A stretch of DNA of 41,923 bases from Gemmatimonadota bacterium (GTDB taxonomy: Bacteria > Latescibacterota > UBA2968 > UBA8231), in assembly GCA_002712305.1 (NCBI GenBank), contig PATE01000053.1:15707-57629 (forward strand), read 5' to 3'. A program made the position numbers and the translations under genes. The stretch's first letter is position 1. Every line of letters starts with the position of its first letter. This document shows, in pieces, positions 16,430-24,924 of this stretch. The notes beneath the pieces were generated by a model, which was not told where the DNA came from, made no database searches, and saw nothing but the letters and a program-made list of their open reading frames with translations.

Positions 16430-17280
16430 CAGCTTGCCTTGGGCTCGTTGGCCTGTACCGATCCGGAGGCCAACTGACGAGTCTCCAGGCGATTCGGGCG
16501 AAAACCGACAACGACGGTATTGCTGTTGCGGTCGAGCACGTTGTCCGGGTCGATGCGGTGAGGATTGTCCTCGGCTCGACCAATGGGGCGCAGGTCGGTG
16601 TGGTGATACCCGAAGCGTACCGCCTTGCGCCATTCGTCGGTGCGATTGCAGTCGGACCAGTGAATGGTCAGATAGCTGAAGAAGATGACGTCTCCCGCTT
16701 TGGCCGGTATGGTGACGGTCTCCACCTTGTCCGGGTGGTAGACATCCGGTGGCAAGTGTGGAGCTGTATCGGGACCGAGCACATGCTCGAGGGGGCCATT
16801 CTCATGGCTGCCTCGCACGACCTGCAGGGCGCCTGAGTCGATGGGGGCATCATCAAGGTGCAGCAGACAGTCGACGTACGCGGCTCCGTCGTGCGGATAG
16901 AATGGGTAGTCCTGATGCATGGGGAATGGTGTGCCCATCTCTGGCGGTTTGGCGTGCAGGACGGTGTGATGCCACTGCACGCTGTCGCCGATCAGATCGC
17001 CCACGCAAGAGAGCATCTTCTCATGAAAGATGACGCGGCCCCAGACGCCTGAGTAGTGCTGCGGGTTGTGGAGGAATACGGCCTTCGTGTTCTGTCGCTC
17101 TTCATCGGCCAGATACCGATCTCGCCACGGTCCTTTCCAGCCGATGGTCTGCTCGCCCCACTCTTCGATAATCCGCACCATATCACCCCCGAGGCCGGCC
17201 ACTTCGTCCTGGGAAAACAAGCCTTCCACTTTGACGTAGCCGTCCTGTTGATAGGCGTCGATCTGTTGTTGCGTCAGCAT
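16429..17280 (-). CDS. phytanoyl-CoA dioxygenase (PhyH) family protein in the importer operon
   Basis: A 283-residue Fe(II)/2-oxoglutarate dioxygenase-like protein. The metal triad is His122-x-Asp124 (PFPMHQDYPFYPHD) and His207 (YLTIHWSDCN), with Arg218 (EWRKAVRFGYH) as the 2-oxoglutarate ligand. The core strand ALQVVRGSHENGPLEH is standard for PhyH. It begins 2 bases after the stop of the MalG-type permease gene and overlaps the following SDR gene by one base. The three are therefore in one transcript, and the enzyme probably hydroxylates the imported compound or a derivative. Ectoine-hydroxylase-like activity is possible but nothing specific supports it. Confidence 0.9.
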   Translation of the reverse strand: MLTQQQIDAYQQDGYVKVEGLFSQDEVAGLGGDMVRIIEEWGEQTIGWKGPWRDRYLADEERQNTKAVFLHNPQHYSGVWGRVIFHEKMLSCVGDLIGDSVQWHHTVLHAKPPEMGTPFPMHQDYPFYPHDGAAYVDCLLHLDDAPIDSGALQVVRGSHENGPLEHVLGPDTAPHLPPDVYHPDKVETVTIPAKAGDVIFFSYLTIHWSDCNRTDEWRKAVRFGYHHTDLRPIGRAEDNPHRIDPDNVLDRNSNTVVVGFRPNRLETRQLASGSVQANEPKAS

Positions 17281-17282
17281 TG

Positions 17283-19154
17283 TTATTTCTCCGCAGGCAC
17301 GGCGATGCCGCGCATGATCGTGCGCTGAGTGACCAGGAAAATCGTCATCGTGGGAATACTGACGATGAGGATCGAGGCAAACACGGCGGCCGACGGGGCT
17401 TCCTGTTGGAATTCACTGAGCCACACAGCCAACACGTGCATGCTTGGATCGGGGCACACCAGCAGTGGATAGAGGAACATGAGCCAGGCGATGTTGAAGG
17501 TCTGCAACGCCACCACGGCGAGGATCGGTTTGCTCAGCGACATGGTGACGTCCCAGAACATGCGCAGCTCGGATGCGCCATCGATCAGTGCCGCTTCGTA
17601 GAGGTGACGGGGCAGGGAATCGAAGAAACCCTTGAGCAGAAAGATCAGATACCCATTCACGACGATGGGCAGCACGAGCGCGATGAAGCTGTTGAGCAGG
17701 TCGAGTTGCCGAAGAATCAGAAACTGGGGAATCATGCCCACCATCGGTGGGAAGGCCATGGTGGCCATGAACAGCAGGATCAGCTTCCACATGCCCGGTG
17801 GCTGAAAACGAGACAGGGCATATGCGGCCAGGGGCTGCAGAGTCAATGACAACACGAGGGCGAGCACGACAAAGATGACAGTGTTCAAAAAGGCGCGGCC
17901 CTGCACGAACAATTCGAAAAACACGTTGGAGAAATTGACGGTGGCAAAGTCCCAGCGAAGCTCCCGTTCATTTGCCAGAACGTATTGGACCTCCATCTCG
18001 GCGATCGGCAGCGGAATGAGCCAGTCTGTGTGCCGGCTTTGATGGCGTGCATTCAGCGATGCCAGATCGGTGTAGTTTGCCGCCAGCCAGTCGTGCCAGG
18101 CGTATTCAGGACCGACCAGATACAGATCGTCGTCCGCCACCTGGTCGAGAAATGCTGAGTAGTCCTGGCGCGGTGAGCCGCTGAGCCATTCACGGTCGCC
18201 GGGCAGATGAATGTCATCGAAGGATCGAAAGTCCGCGTCCCAGCGGCTGTTCAGGGCCGTCAGTGTGCCGTATTTCTGACGAAGGAAGCTTCCATAGGAC
18301 GCATCGTCGACGTCGCTGCGGATGAAGCTCACATTGAGGATTTTCCGCACGAAAAGAATCCACTCTTCCCTGAGGCGGGGCTCGTCGACCTTCGGGGCGC
18401 GTTGGGGAAGGACGAAGTCCTCAAAACGTTCGATAGGCACCACGTGTGCCGCGTTGTAGTCGTCGACACGGTCGGTGCCGTAGGCGGGCGCGATGATGTT
18501 CTGAACGAAGGTTCCACTGACAGAGCTGAAGGCACGCTCTGCAAGGGGGCGCTCTTCAAGAAGCCGGAAATACTCGGTGTACAGAGTGGCCGGCGTGTAG
18601 TCGTAGCGCGCCACCGTCCACTGCGGGATGTTCAGCGTCAGCTGATGCCAGTTCTCGACGGGCGCGCCCATGTCTTCGCCAAAGGCGGCGATGTCGCCGT
18701 CAAAGGCTGTCTGCACTCGCGCCCGCAACCGCCGCAGATTGGCCGAAGAAATCCGCTTCAGAAGTTTCGTGCCACCCAGGATCCACCAGTGCCTCGGGAT
18801 GTCCTGCTCGTCGGCAAAGCGCCGAAGGTCTTCGACTCGAGCGCCTACGACGCGTTCGGGCACGGTGGCCAGTTGGAAGCTGAGATCCTGATAGCCCCGG
18901 ATCTGGTTCATGGAACTCACGTCATGGCAGTACTTCATCTCCAGGAACTTGCGGACCAGAACGGCATCGTCCTCGAAGTAATCCGGCACGACATCCATCT
19001 GGGCCACATCCATCTCGCTACGCACGGAGCCGGATAACATCAGGAGAAAGGGATAGACCATCGTGGTACCACCAAGGAGCAGGGCCAGGATGACCACTCC
19101 CTGAAGGATCCTGCCCTTTACCGACCGCGCTTCGACCTTGGTCAGGACAGGCAT
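17283..19154 (-). CDS. MalG-type carbohydrate ABC permease with a ~370-residue periplasmic repeat insert
   Basis: The 623-residue protein is far longer than a usual MalG-type permease (about 280). Residues 17-42 form the first membrane helix. Residues 421-615 hold the remaining helices, with the cytoplasmic EAA loop at 519-541 (EAALIDGASELRMFWDVTMS) that docks on the ATPase. Between them, residues 45-418 are hydrophilic and should sit in the periplasm. This insert contains about five degenerate units, each ending in a pattern like KYGTLTALNSRW...FDDIHLP (copies near 70-99, 147-177, 222-250, 290-318 and 356-383). The motif recalls segments of GH42-type beta-galactosidases, so carbohydrate binding is possible. 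It lies 73 bases after the fused binding protein/permease gene and 2 bases before PhyH. No ATPase gene is nearby; an MsmX/MalK-like ATPase encoded elsewhere would be needed. Confidence 0.85.
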   Translation of the reverse strand: MPVLTKVEARSVKGRILQGVVILALLLGGTTMVYPFLLMLSGSVRSEMDVAQMDVVPDYFEDDAVLVRKFLEMKYCHDVSSMNQIRGYQDLSFQLATVPERVVGARVEDLRRFADEQDIPRHWWILGGTKLLKRISSANLRRLRARVQTAFDGDIAAFGEDMGAPVENWHQLTLNIPQWTVARYDYTPATLYTEYFRLLEERPLAERAFSSVSGTFVQNIIAPAYGTDRVDDYNAAHVVPIERFEDFVLPQRAPKVDEPRLREEWILFVRKILNVSFIRSDVDDASYGSFLRQKYGTLTALNSRWDADFRSFDDIHLPGDREWLSGSPRQDYSAFLDQVADDDLYLVGPEYAWHDWLAANYTDLASLNARHQSRHTDWLIPLPIAEMEVQYVLANERELRWDFATVNFSNVFFELFVQGRAFLNTVIFVVLALVLSLTLQPLAAYALSRFQPPGMWKLILLFMATMAFPPMVGMIPQFLILRQLDLLNSFIALVLPIVVNGYLIFLLKGFFDSLPRHLYEAALIDGASELRMFWDVTMSLSKPILAVVALQTFNIAWLMFLYPLLVCPDPSMHVLAVWLSEFQQEAPSAAVFASILIVSIPTMTIFLVTQRTIMRGIAVPAEK

Positions 19155-19227
19155 AGGCGTGCCTCATCGAAAGGGGATCGTCGTGTCGGGGATGGCATGA
19201 CGTAGTCGTTCATCACTTGGTCGGCCA

Positions 19228-22071
19228 TCATTTCGTATCCGCCGTGGAGAACTCAGCCTGCGACATGCGCTTGAGCTGATAGGCGGTGAGCACGATGACC
19301 ATGGCACCCAGCACCCACGCCATGGCGGCACCCAGGCCGTAGTGGAGTTCCATGAAGGTGCGTTCGAAGATGTCGAGGCCCAGCACACGGGTGGCACCGT
19401 TCGGCCCACCTCCGGTCATAGCGAGGATGAAGTCGGTGCCCCCCTTGAAAGAGCCGACGATGGCCCCCACAAGCTGGATCAGAATCAGGAACTTCACCCT
19501 TGGAAGCGTGATGTAGGCGAGTCGCTGGAGAATACCCGCACCATCCATCGTCGCCGCTTCCACCAGCTCTTCAGGAACGGTCTTGAGAGCGGCCAGGTAA
19601 ATGATGCAGCCTGGCCCCGCCGTGGCCCAGACGGTGGGCAACACGACGCAGAGCATGGCCAGGTCGGGGTCGTCCACCCAGGAGAGGGGTTCCACAGCGA
19701 AGGTGCCGACGAAGCCAGAGAGGAAACCTCCCACACCAGACCATCCCGTCACCTCGGCCAGGTCGAGGCCACGAGCCAGGATCGCGAGTTCTCCGGGGCC
19801 CGTCCAGGCGCTGACGACGGGCATCATCGTGGCGATGACCAGCCCCGATCCGAAGGCCGCAATCACGGCCCGCACGGGCCAGGTGAGTTCTCGCAGCTGG
19901 TAGGCGAGGGAGAAGATGAGACCGATCAGGGAGAGCCATAGCCCGAGTCCTGCCAGCTTTACGAAGGTCGCCGGAATGGGCCCGAGGCCGTTGAGCAGCA
20001 AGAGCAACTGATTGAAGAATCCCGACTCAGATGGTTCATACAGCTGCCGCCAGAGGAACACCATGATTACACCACTGACGACGGTGGGCAGATAAAAGAC
20101 GGTGCGGAAGAAATACTTCAGTCCAGCAGTGGGGACTTCATCGAGGAGGATGGCGACGAAGATCGGTGGCCAGAACCCAAGCCCGACGGTGAGCAGCACC
20201 CAGTAGAAGGTGCGTCCCAGAGATCCCCAGAACCGGGAGTCGTAGAGTACGGTAGCGAAGTTGTCGATGCCGACGAAATGTGAGTCGATGACGAGTTCAT
20301 AGTCGAACAGCGCCAGAGGCGCCCCCATGATCATGGGGATGTATTGCCAGAACAGGACGACACCGAGGGCTGGCATGACGAGCAGATAGGCCGTTCGGAA
20401 GCTCCACCAGCTGCGTTGCGATCCGCGGGCGCTCTCCTCGGTGGTGAAGATGCGCCAGACCCACACGAGGGATCCGCCGAAGACGAGGGCGATAAACAGC
20501 AGCACCGAGGCACCGACCATTCGGCGATGGCTCCATTCCTCCGCCGTCAGCTCGCCGAGGAGAAATCTGTCGACTCGGTCAGCATACAGATCGAGCCCTT
20601 CGGAAATGCGGGCGATGGCCTGCTCGCGTGGCAACTCAAGCAGAGGCTGCTGCAATGCCCAGTTGATGGGCTCGGACACCTTGTTGTAGATGAACTGCGT
20701 GTTCTTTCCGTATGGTTCGGGAACGCCCGATGCGAGAGCGAGCTGATAGGTGTCTTTCCACCCGGGAGGGACCTGACGCAGAATGTCGTCGTAGCCGAAG
20801 CGTTCGAGGAGGTCGGGCCGCACGAACCGGCCATACCCATTGTCGATGAACACCTTCGTGCGGATCCGCTGGGCCCTCTCGCTCGTCACAAACCAGATGT
20901 ACTGCATGACGGCAAGCTTCTGCCGTGGAGATGTCTGTCGGAAGATCCCCAACATACGCGCATTCAGATCGCCACCGCCGACACCACGCAGTGATTTGGG
21001 AATCGGCGCAATCCCCACCAGTTCGGGGTTGATGCTGGCGAGCATCTCGTCCTGCAGGTCCGTGAACTGCATGCCCACCTGACCGCGCTCCCACTTCAGA
21101 CTTGCATCGTTACCCGGCAGGCCGATATAGGCGACGCCCTTGTAGGTTTCGCCTCCCGCTTCGAAGGGCTCGTCTACCAGCCGTAGAAGGAAGTAGATGG
21201 CCTCGGCCATTTCCGGGGTGTTGAAGGAGGCGCGCCAGCGCCCATCCTCACCCCGGGCCATGAAGGTGGCGCCATTGGAGGCCAGAAAGGAGTACGCACC
21301 ATAGCTGATATAGGGCCCGCCACTGAAGGTGATGCCGTATTTCCCGGGCAGGGCTTTGATGCGGCGACTGAACTGAAGCAATTCGTCCCAGTCGGCAGGC
21401 GGGCGTCGAGGATCGAGGCCGGCCTGCTGAAAGAGATCTTTCCGATAGAGGAGGGCCTTCGCCAGGACCGTCGTGGGCATGGCCCAGATATGCTTCCCGC
21501 GTGGAATGCCATCCTTCTCTGTATCGGCCTCCCGATGAATGACGGGCCACACGGGAGGTGGTACTCGATCAAGGATCGCCTGCCGGGCACGATCGATCTG
21601 GTTCACGCTTGGTTCGGCGAGCCACTGCCCGTTTTCGTCAAACTGACGCAGTCGCTCATCGTCACTCAGGACGCGGGCGACCAGGGTTTCCAGCGGTTCG
21701 AGAAATCCGTGATTGATGTAGCTGGAAGACTGACGAAAGTTGACGTAGATGGCGTGAGGCGGGTTGCCAGACGCGATGCCCATCAGTGGGCCCGTGTCCA
21801 TGGCGTGCCCCTCGATTTTCGGCATGGCGAAGGGCTGGATCGAGTAGTTCGGATGCTGTTCGAGGAAGGCCCGCAACACGGCGCGCTGGGCGAGGGCGCC
21901 GGCGCTCACGTTGTCCACCTTGGGTAGATCGCCCGAGCGAACCACGACCATCTCGTCGTCAGCATCGGTACCGGTCAGGGCCACCAGGCCGATGACCAGA
22001 CCAACGACCACGGGTCGCAGAAACCGATGCCTGACTCTTCGCGCCGGAAGGAAGGTGGAGTCGTCCAACAT
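19228..22071 (-). CDS. fused extracellular solute-binding protein and MalF-type ABC permease
   Basis: The 947-residue protein joins two importer subunits. Residues 18-36 are an N-terminal hydrophobic anchor. Residues 41-510 are a family 1 carbohydrate-binding protein (MAIA-type segments such as GNPPHAIYVNFRQSS, AMPTTVLAKALLYRKDLF, PPADWDELLQFSRRIKA and WERGQVGMQFTDLQ). Residues 519-540 are a further membrane helix, and 560-935 are a MalF-like permease with its EAA loop at 834-857 (EELVEAATMDGAGILQRLAY). Tethering the receptor to the permease gives one binding protein per channel. The ATG at 22071 has no clear Shine-Dalgarno, but nothing upstream fits better. First gene of the operon running to 15650; divergent from the HTH gene with 95 bases between them. 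Confidence 0.88.
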   Translation of the reverse strand: MLDDSTFLPARRVRHRFLRPVVVGLVIGLVALTGTDADDEMVVVRSGDLPKVDNVSAGALAQRAVLRAFLEQHPNYSIQPFAMPKIEGHAMDTGPLMGIASGNPPHAIYVNFRQSSSYINHGFLEPLETLVARVLSDDERLRQFDENGQWLAEPSVNQIDRARQAILDRVPPPVWPVIHREADTEKDGIPRGKHIWAMPTTVLAKALLYRKDLFQQAGLDPRRPPADWDELLQFSRRIKALPGKYGITFSGGPYISYGAYSFLASNGATFMARGEDGRWRASFNTPEMAEAIYFLLRLVDEPFEAGGETYKGVAYIGLPGNDASLKWERGQVGMQFTDLQDEMLASINPELVGIAPIPKSLRGVGGGDLNARMLGIFRQTSPRQKLAVMQYIWFVTSERAQRIRTKVFIDNGYGRFVRPDLLERFGYDDILRQVPPGWKDTYQLALASGVPEPYGKNTQFIYNKVSEPINWALQQPLLELPREQAIARISEGLDLYADRVDRFLLGELTAEEWSHRRMVGASVLLFIALVFGGSLVWVWRIFTTEESARGSQRSWWSFRTAYLLVMPALGVVLFWQYIPMIMGAPLALFDYELVIDSHFVGIDNFATVLYDSRFWGSLGRTFYWVLLTVGLGFWPPIFVAILLDEVPTAGLKYFFRTVFYLPTVVSGVIMVFLWRQLYEPSESGFFNQLLLLLNGLGPIPATFVKLAGLGLWLSLIGLIFSLAYQLRELTWPVRAVIAAFGSGLVIATMMPVVSAWTGPGELAILARGLDLAEVTGWSGVGGFLSGFVGTFAVEPLSWVDDPDLAMLCVVLPTVWATAGPGCIIYLAALKTVPEELVEAATMDGAGILQRLAYITLPRVKFLILIQLVGAIVGSFKGGTDFILAMTGGGPNGATRVLGLDIFERTFMELHYGLGAAMAWVLGAMVIVLTAYQLKRMSQAEFSTADTK

Positions 22072-22079
22072 GGAGCGGA

Positions 22080-22097
22080 TGTTACAAGGCGGTGACA
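22080..22097. promoter_or_regulatory. candidate operator: imperfect inverted repeat in the divergent HTH/importer promoter region
   Basis: TGTTAC (22080-22085) and GTGACA (22092-22097) form an inverted repeat with one mismatch, separated by six bases. It lies 9 bases from the importer start codon, in the 95-base divergent gap shared with the small HTH gene. This is the expected place for a self- and neighbour-regulating operator. Imperfect palindromes of this length occur by chance, so the call rests mainly on position. Confidence 0.25.
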
Positions 22098-22166
22098 GCG
22101 CCAGCAAGTGAGGACACGGGCGGCAGCCCCCTGGCACCGGAGAGAGTGGCAACCGAGTTTACGCAT

Positions 22167-22382
22167 ATGCCACGAATCGACCCGCGTGCCGTTCAGAAGA
22201 TGATGGTGCGCCGAAACTTCCTGTTCAAACACCAGATGGCCAATGCACTGGCGATCAGCTACGAACGCCTGACGCAGATCCTTGTGGGTGGTGAGGATGA
22301 TGTGGAGGAGGCGCTGATCGTCAGGATCTGCAAGTTGCTCGACTGCGATCGACAGCAGATCATGAAGTCGGATCAAGACTGA
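22167..22382 (+). CDS. small HTH (Cro/CI, XRE-type) DNA-binding protein
   Basis: The 71-residue product fits a single XRE-type helix-turn-helix. VQKMMVRRNFLFKHQMANAL leads into the recognition region SYERLTQILVGGEDD, then the helix ALIVRICKLLDCDRQQIM, which matches the usual closing helix (kIakaLgvs-like). It would act as a dimeric repressor or regulator. GTG 22146 in the same frame, with CGGAGA upstream, would add seven residues. It is divergent from the importer operon, so regulating that operon is the natural guess. Its last 23 bases overlap the 3' end of the convergent protease gene. Confidence 0.7.
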   Translation: MPRIDPRAVQKMMVRRNFLFKHQMANALAISYERLTQILVGGEDDVEEALIVRICKLLDCDRQQIMKSDQD

Positions 22383-22809
22383 GGAATGAGCGGGACGGGT
22401 CGACGAGGACTCGCCGCTGCAATGCTCGTCGACCCAGAAGAAGACGGAATCCCATGCTGGCGCGGTCGGTGAGCGTCAAGTCGATGGGCCAGCACGACGC
22501 TCCCAGACACAGATTTGTGCGGATGACGGGACGGACTTCTGCAACCCCCGAGGAGATCTTCACGCTGCGCTCGTCGATCACCTCAGCGTCGCAGGTCAGA
22601 TGGCTCGTCGAGTCTCGTTGAACCGGATAGACGCGGAAGCGAATCCGCAGGACCCCCTCGTCGAAATATTGATGCAGATCGACGGCGTGAAGGGCCGATG
22701 TGCGTGCACCCGTATCGATCTTCCCCTTGATCCGATCGATGCCGATGTCGGGCAGGCTAACCCACTCGCGCCAGCCGACGGTGGGTCTCACGCTCTCACC
22801 TTTACCCAT
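22360..22809 (-). CDS. retropepsin-like aspartic endopeptidase (RimK-associated, PF05618-type)
   Basis: A 149-residue protein of the ATP-dependent zinc protease/RimK-linked family. VGWREWVSLPDIGIDRIKGK leads into KIDTGARTSALHA, the retropepsin-like Asp-Thr-Gly active site, followed by a late GFRLLLGRRAL segment. Length matches the family (about 140-160). These cytoplasmic proteins often accompany RimK-type glutamate ligases, but none is encoded here, so the substrate is unknown. The 3' end overlaps the last 23 bases of the small HTH gene on the other strand. Transcripts of the two would be partly complementary. Confidence 0.85.
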   Translation of the reverse strand: MGKGESVRPTVGWREWVSLPDIGIDRIKGKIDTGARTSALHAVDLHQYFDEGVLRIRFRVYPVQRDSTSHLTCDAEVIDERSVKISSGVAEVRPVIRTNLCLGASCWPIDLTLTDRASMGFRLLLGRRALQRRVLVDPSRSFLSLDPTS

Positions 22810-22943
22810 GTTACTCGATCCTTCGATGGTCTCGCTTCGGCGGTCTCGTGACGGTTGTTCCTGCCCGACGTCGATCCTTAGTTAAGATTCTGCTCGCCCT
22901 CTGCCCAAGTCCAACGCTCAAGCTGACCACAGGATCGACCGAG

Positions 22944-24917
22944 ATGACCCGTAATGGTTATGGCCACATGGTACACGATGACTTCGTCGATCGTCTGCGG
23001 CAGGTGCGTGCTGAGCGTCGGGAGCGCCTCGCCGCCATTCGTACTCGTGCGCAGGCCGAGGCCTATCAGCGTCGTGTGCGCAAGGCAATCCGGCGAGCTT
23101 TCGGTCCCCGACCGTCCAAGACGCCGCTGAACCGCCAGGTGACGGGTATCATCGAGACCCGTGACTATCGGCTCGAAAAACTCACCTTCGAAAGTCGACC
23201 TGGTTGTCTGGTGACGGGGCATCTCTACGTGCCCCACTCGATCGACGGCAAGGCACCCGCGGTTCTCGGAACCTGTGGACACAGCGACAGCGGCAAGCTC
23301 GAACCCAAGTATCAGGGGTTCTGCCAACGACTTGTGCGCAATGGTCACATCGTACTTATCTACGATCCCTTCAATCAGGGCGAACGAGATCAGTACTGGC
23401 CGTTGAGCGAACGCGACGTAGTTCGCAACTGCTGTCACGCCCACAACATGATGGGCAAGCAATTGGAGTTGGTGGGTGAGTGGTTCGGCATGTGGCGAAC
23501 GTGGGACGGCGTACGTGCCCTCGATCTGCTGCTCGCTCGACGTGATGTGGACCGCACCCGCGTAGGTCTGACGGGCAACTCGGGTGGCGGCACGATGACC
23601 CAGTGGCTGTGGGCGACGGAACCGAGATTCACGATGGCCGCACCGAGTTGTTTCGTCACGACCTTCCTCAACAACCTCGAGAACGAACTGCCCGCCGATT
23701 GCGAGCAGTATCCACCGGGGGTGATCGGTGCGGGTCTGGAGATGGCCGATTTCTATATCGCACGGGCCCCGGAACCGGTCATGCTGCTCGGCCAGAAGTA
23801 CTGCTTCTTCGATCGCCGCGGGTTGCAGGAATCGTTCGAAGAGGTGCGCCATTTCTACGACCTGCTCGGCGCGCCACCCCAAGCCTCACAGGTTTTCCTC
23901 GGCGGTCATGGTCACGGCTATCACGAAGACAATCAGGAGGCGATGGTGGGTTTCTTCGCCAAGCACGCGGGAACGAGCGCAAAGAGGCTGAGAGATCCTG
24001 TACTGCTCGACGAGGCAGAGGCGTTGGTTACACCGAAAGGGAACACGATCGATGCTGGAGCGACGCCGATCTACGAACTGGTGGACGACATCGCCCAGAA
24101 CCTGTCAGCGGAGCGCCCCAGGTTGTCTGCCACCAAGCTCAGGTCTTCCGTGGGCGACATTCTGTGTTTGCCCGAACGAAAGAACGCGCCTCACTTTCGC
24201 ATCCTCAGAGCAAACCGTGTGGAGGGTCAAACCGTTGCCCGGTATGCAGTGGAGACCGGTCCAGGTGTGGTCCGCGCCATTCTGCACAAACCCATGCCGG
24301 ACGGGGCACGTGCTCACACCCTCGACGTGGAATCTGCCGTTCATCTCCATCTGCCTCATCAGGCATCGGAGCTGGAATGTGCCGACCGGTGGGTGAACAC
24401 CACCGCGGGAAACCACGTGCTCTATCTGCTCGACGTAAGAGGGCTGGGCGAGTCCAAACCAGATGAGACGGGTGGTTTCTTTCACCCCTACGGTATGGAT
24501 TACATGTTCCATGGCCACGAATTGCTCTTTGGGGAGAGTTGGTTGGGGAAGCGGGTTCACGATGTGTTGGCGACGGTAGATCTGCTGCTGACCGAGGGCG
24601 CCCGTCGCGTGACGATCAGCGGAACCGGTCAGGGCGCCGTGCTGGGTGGCTTTGTGGCCCTCATGCACGCGAAACTGGGCTCGGTGACATTGAAGGGAGC
24701 ACCCCTGTCCTATCGCTCTATGGTGCGAGCCCCTCTCGTGTCCTGGCCGGTGGCCAATTTCGCCCGCGGTGCGCTGGCGGTCTTCGACTTGCCCGACATC
24801 TACCACGCCCTCGGTCGTCGGCTGACCCTGGTGGAGCCATGGGACGAACTGATGCAGCCACTGCGGGGCGCTCGTCTTCGCCGTGCCCTCCAAGCGGAAG
24901 GCCTGCGGGCGGGTTAG
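22944..24917 (+). CDS. tandem alpha/beta-hydrolase (acetyl xylan esterase-like); second domain without catalytic serine
   Basis: The 657-residue protein holds two alpha/beta-hydrolase domains. The first (about 60-345) has an oxyanion-side strand PAVLGTCGHSDSGKLEP, the nucleophile elbow GNSGGG (Ser213) and a late GGHGHGYHEDN segment that supplies the histidine. It resembles acetyl xylan esterases and dienelactone-hydrolase-like esterases of environmental bacteria. The second (about 410-657) has LYLLDVRGLGESKPD, but its elbow reads SGTGQG (559-564), where the serine is replaced by glycine, so it is probably inactive. No signal peptide is visible. ATG 22944 was chosen; GTG 22848 would add 32 low-complexity residues, and ATG 22968 is also possible. 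A role in de-esterifying polysaccharide fragments is an inference. Confidence 0.8.
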   Translation: MTRNGYGHMVHDDFVDRLRQVRAERRERLAAIRTRAQAEAYQRRVRKAIRRAFGPRPSKTPLNRQVTGIIETRDYRLEKLTFESRPGCLVTGHLYVPHSIDGKAPAVLGTCGHSDSGKLEPKYQGFCQRLVRNGHIVLIYDPFNQGERDQYWPLSERDVVRNCCHAHNMMGKQLELVGEWFGMWRTWDGVRALDLLLARRDVDRTRVGLTGNSGGGTMTQWLWATEPRFTMAAPSCFVTTFLNNLENELPADCEQYPPGVIGAGLEMADFYIARAPEPVMLLGQKYCFFDRRGLQESFEEVRHFYDLLGAPPQASQVFLGGHGHGYHEDNQEAMVGFFAKHAGTSAKRLRDPVLLDEAEALVTPKGNTIDAGATPIYELVDDIAQNLSAERPRLSATKLRSSVGDILCLPERKNAPHFRILRANRVEGQTVARYAVETGPGVVRAILHKPMPDGARAHTLDVESAVHLHLPHQASELECADRWVNTTAGNHVLYLLDVRGLGESKPDETGGFFHPYGMDYMFHGHELLFGESWLGKRVHDVLATVDLLLTEGARRVTISGTGQGAVLGGFVALMHAKLGSVTLKGAPLSYRSMVRAPLVSWPVANFARGALAVFDLPDIYHALGRRLTLVEPWDELMQPLRGARLRRALQAEGLRAG

Positions 24918-24924
24918 GTAGGTG

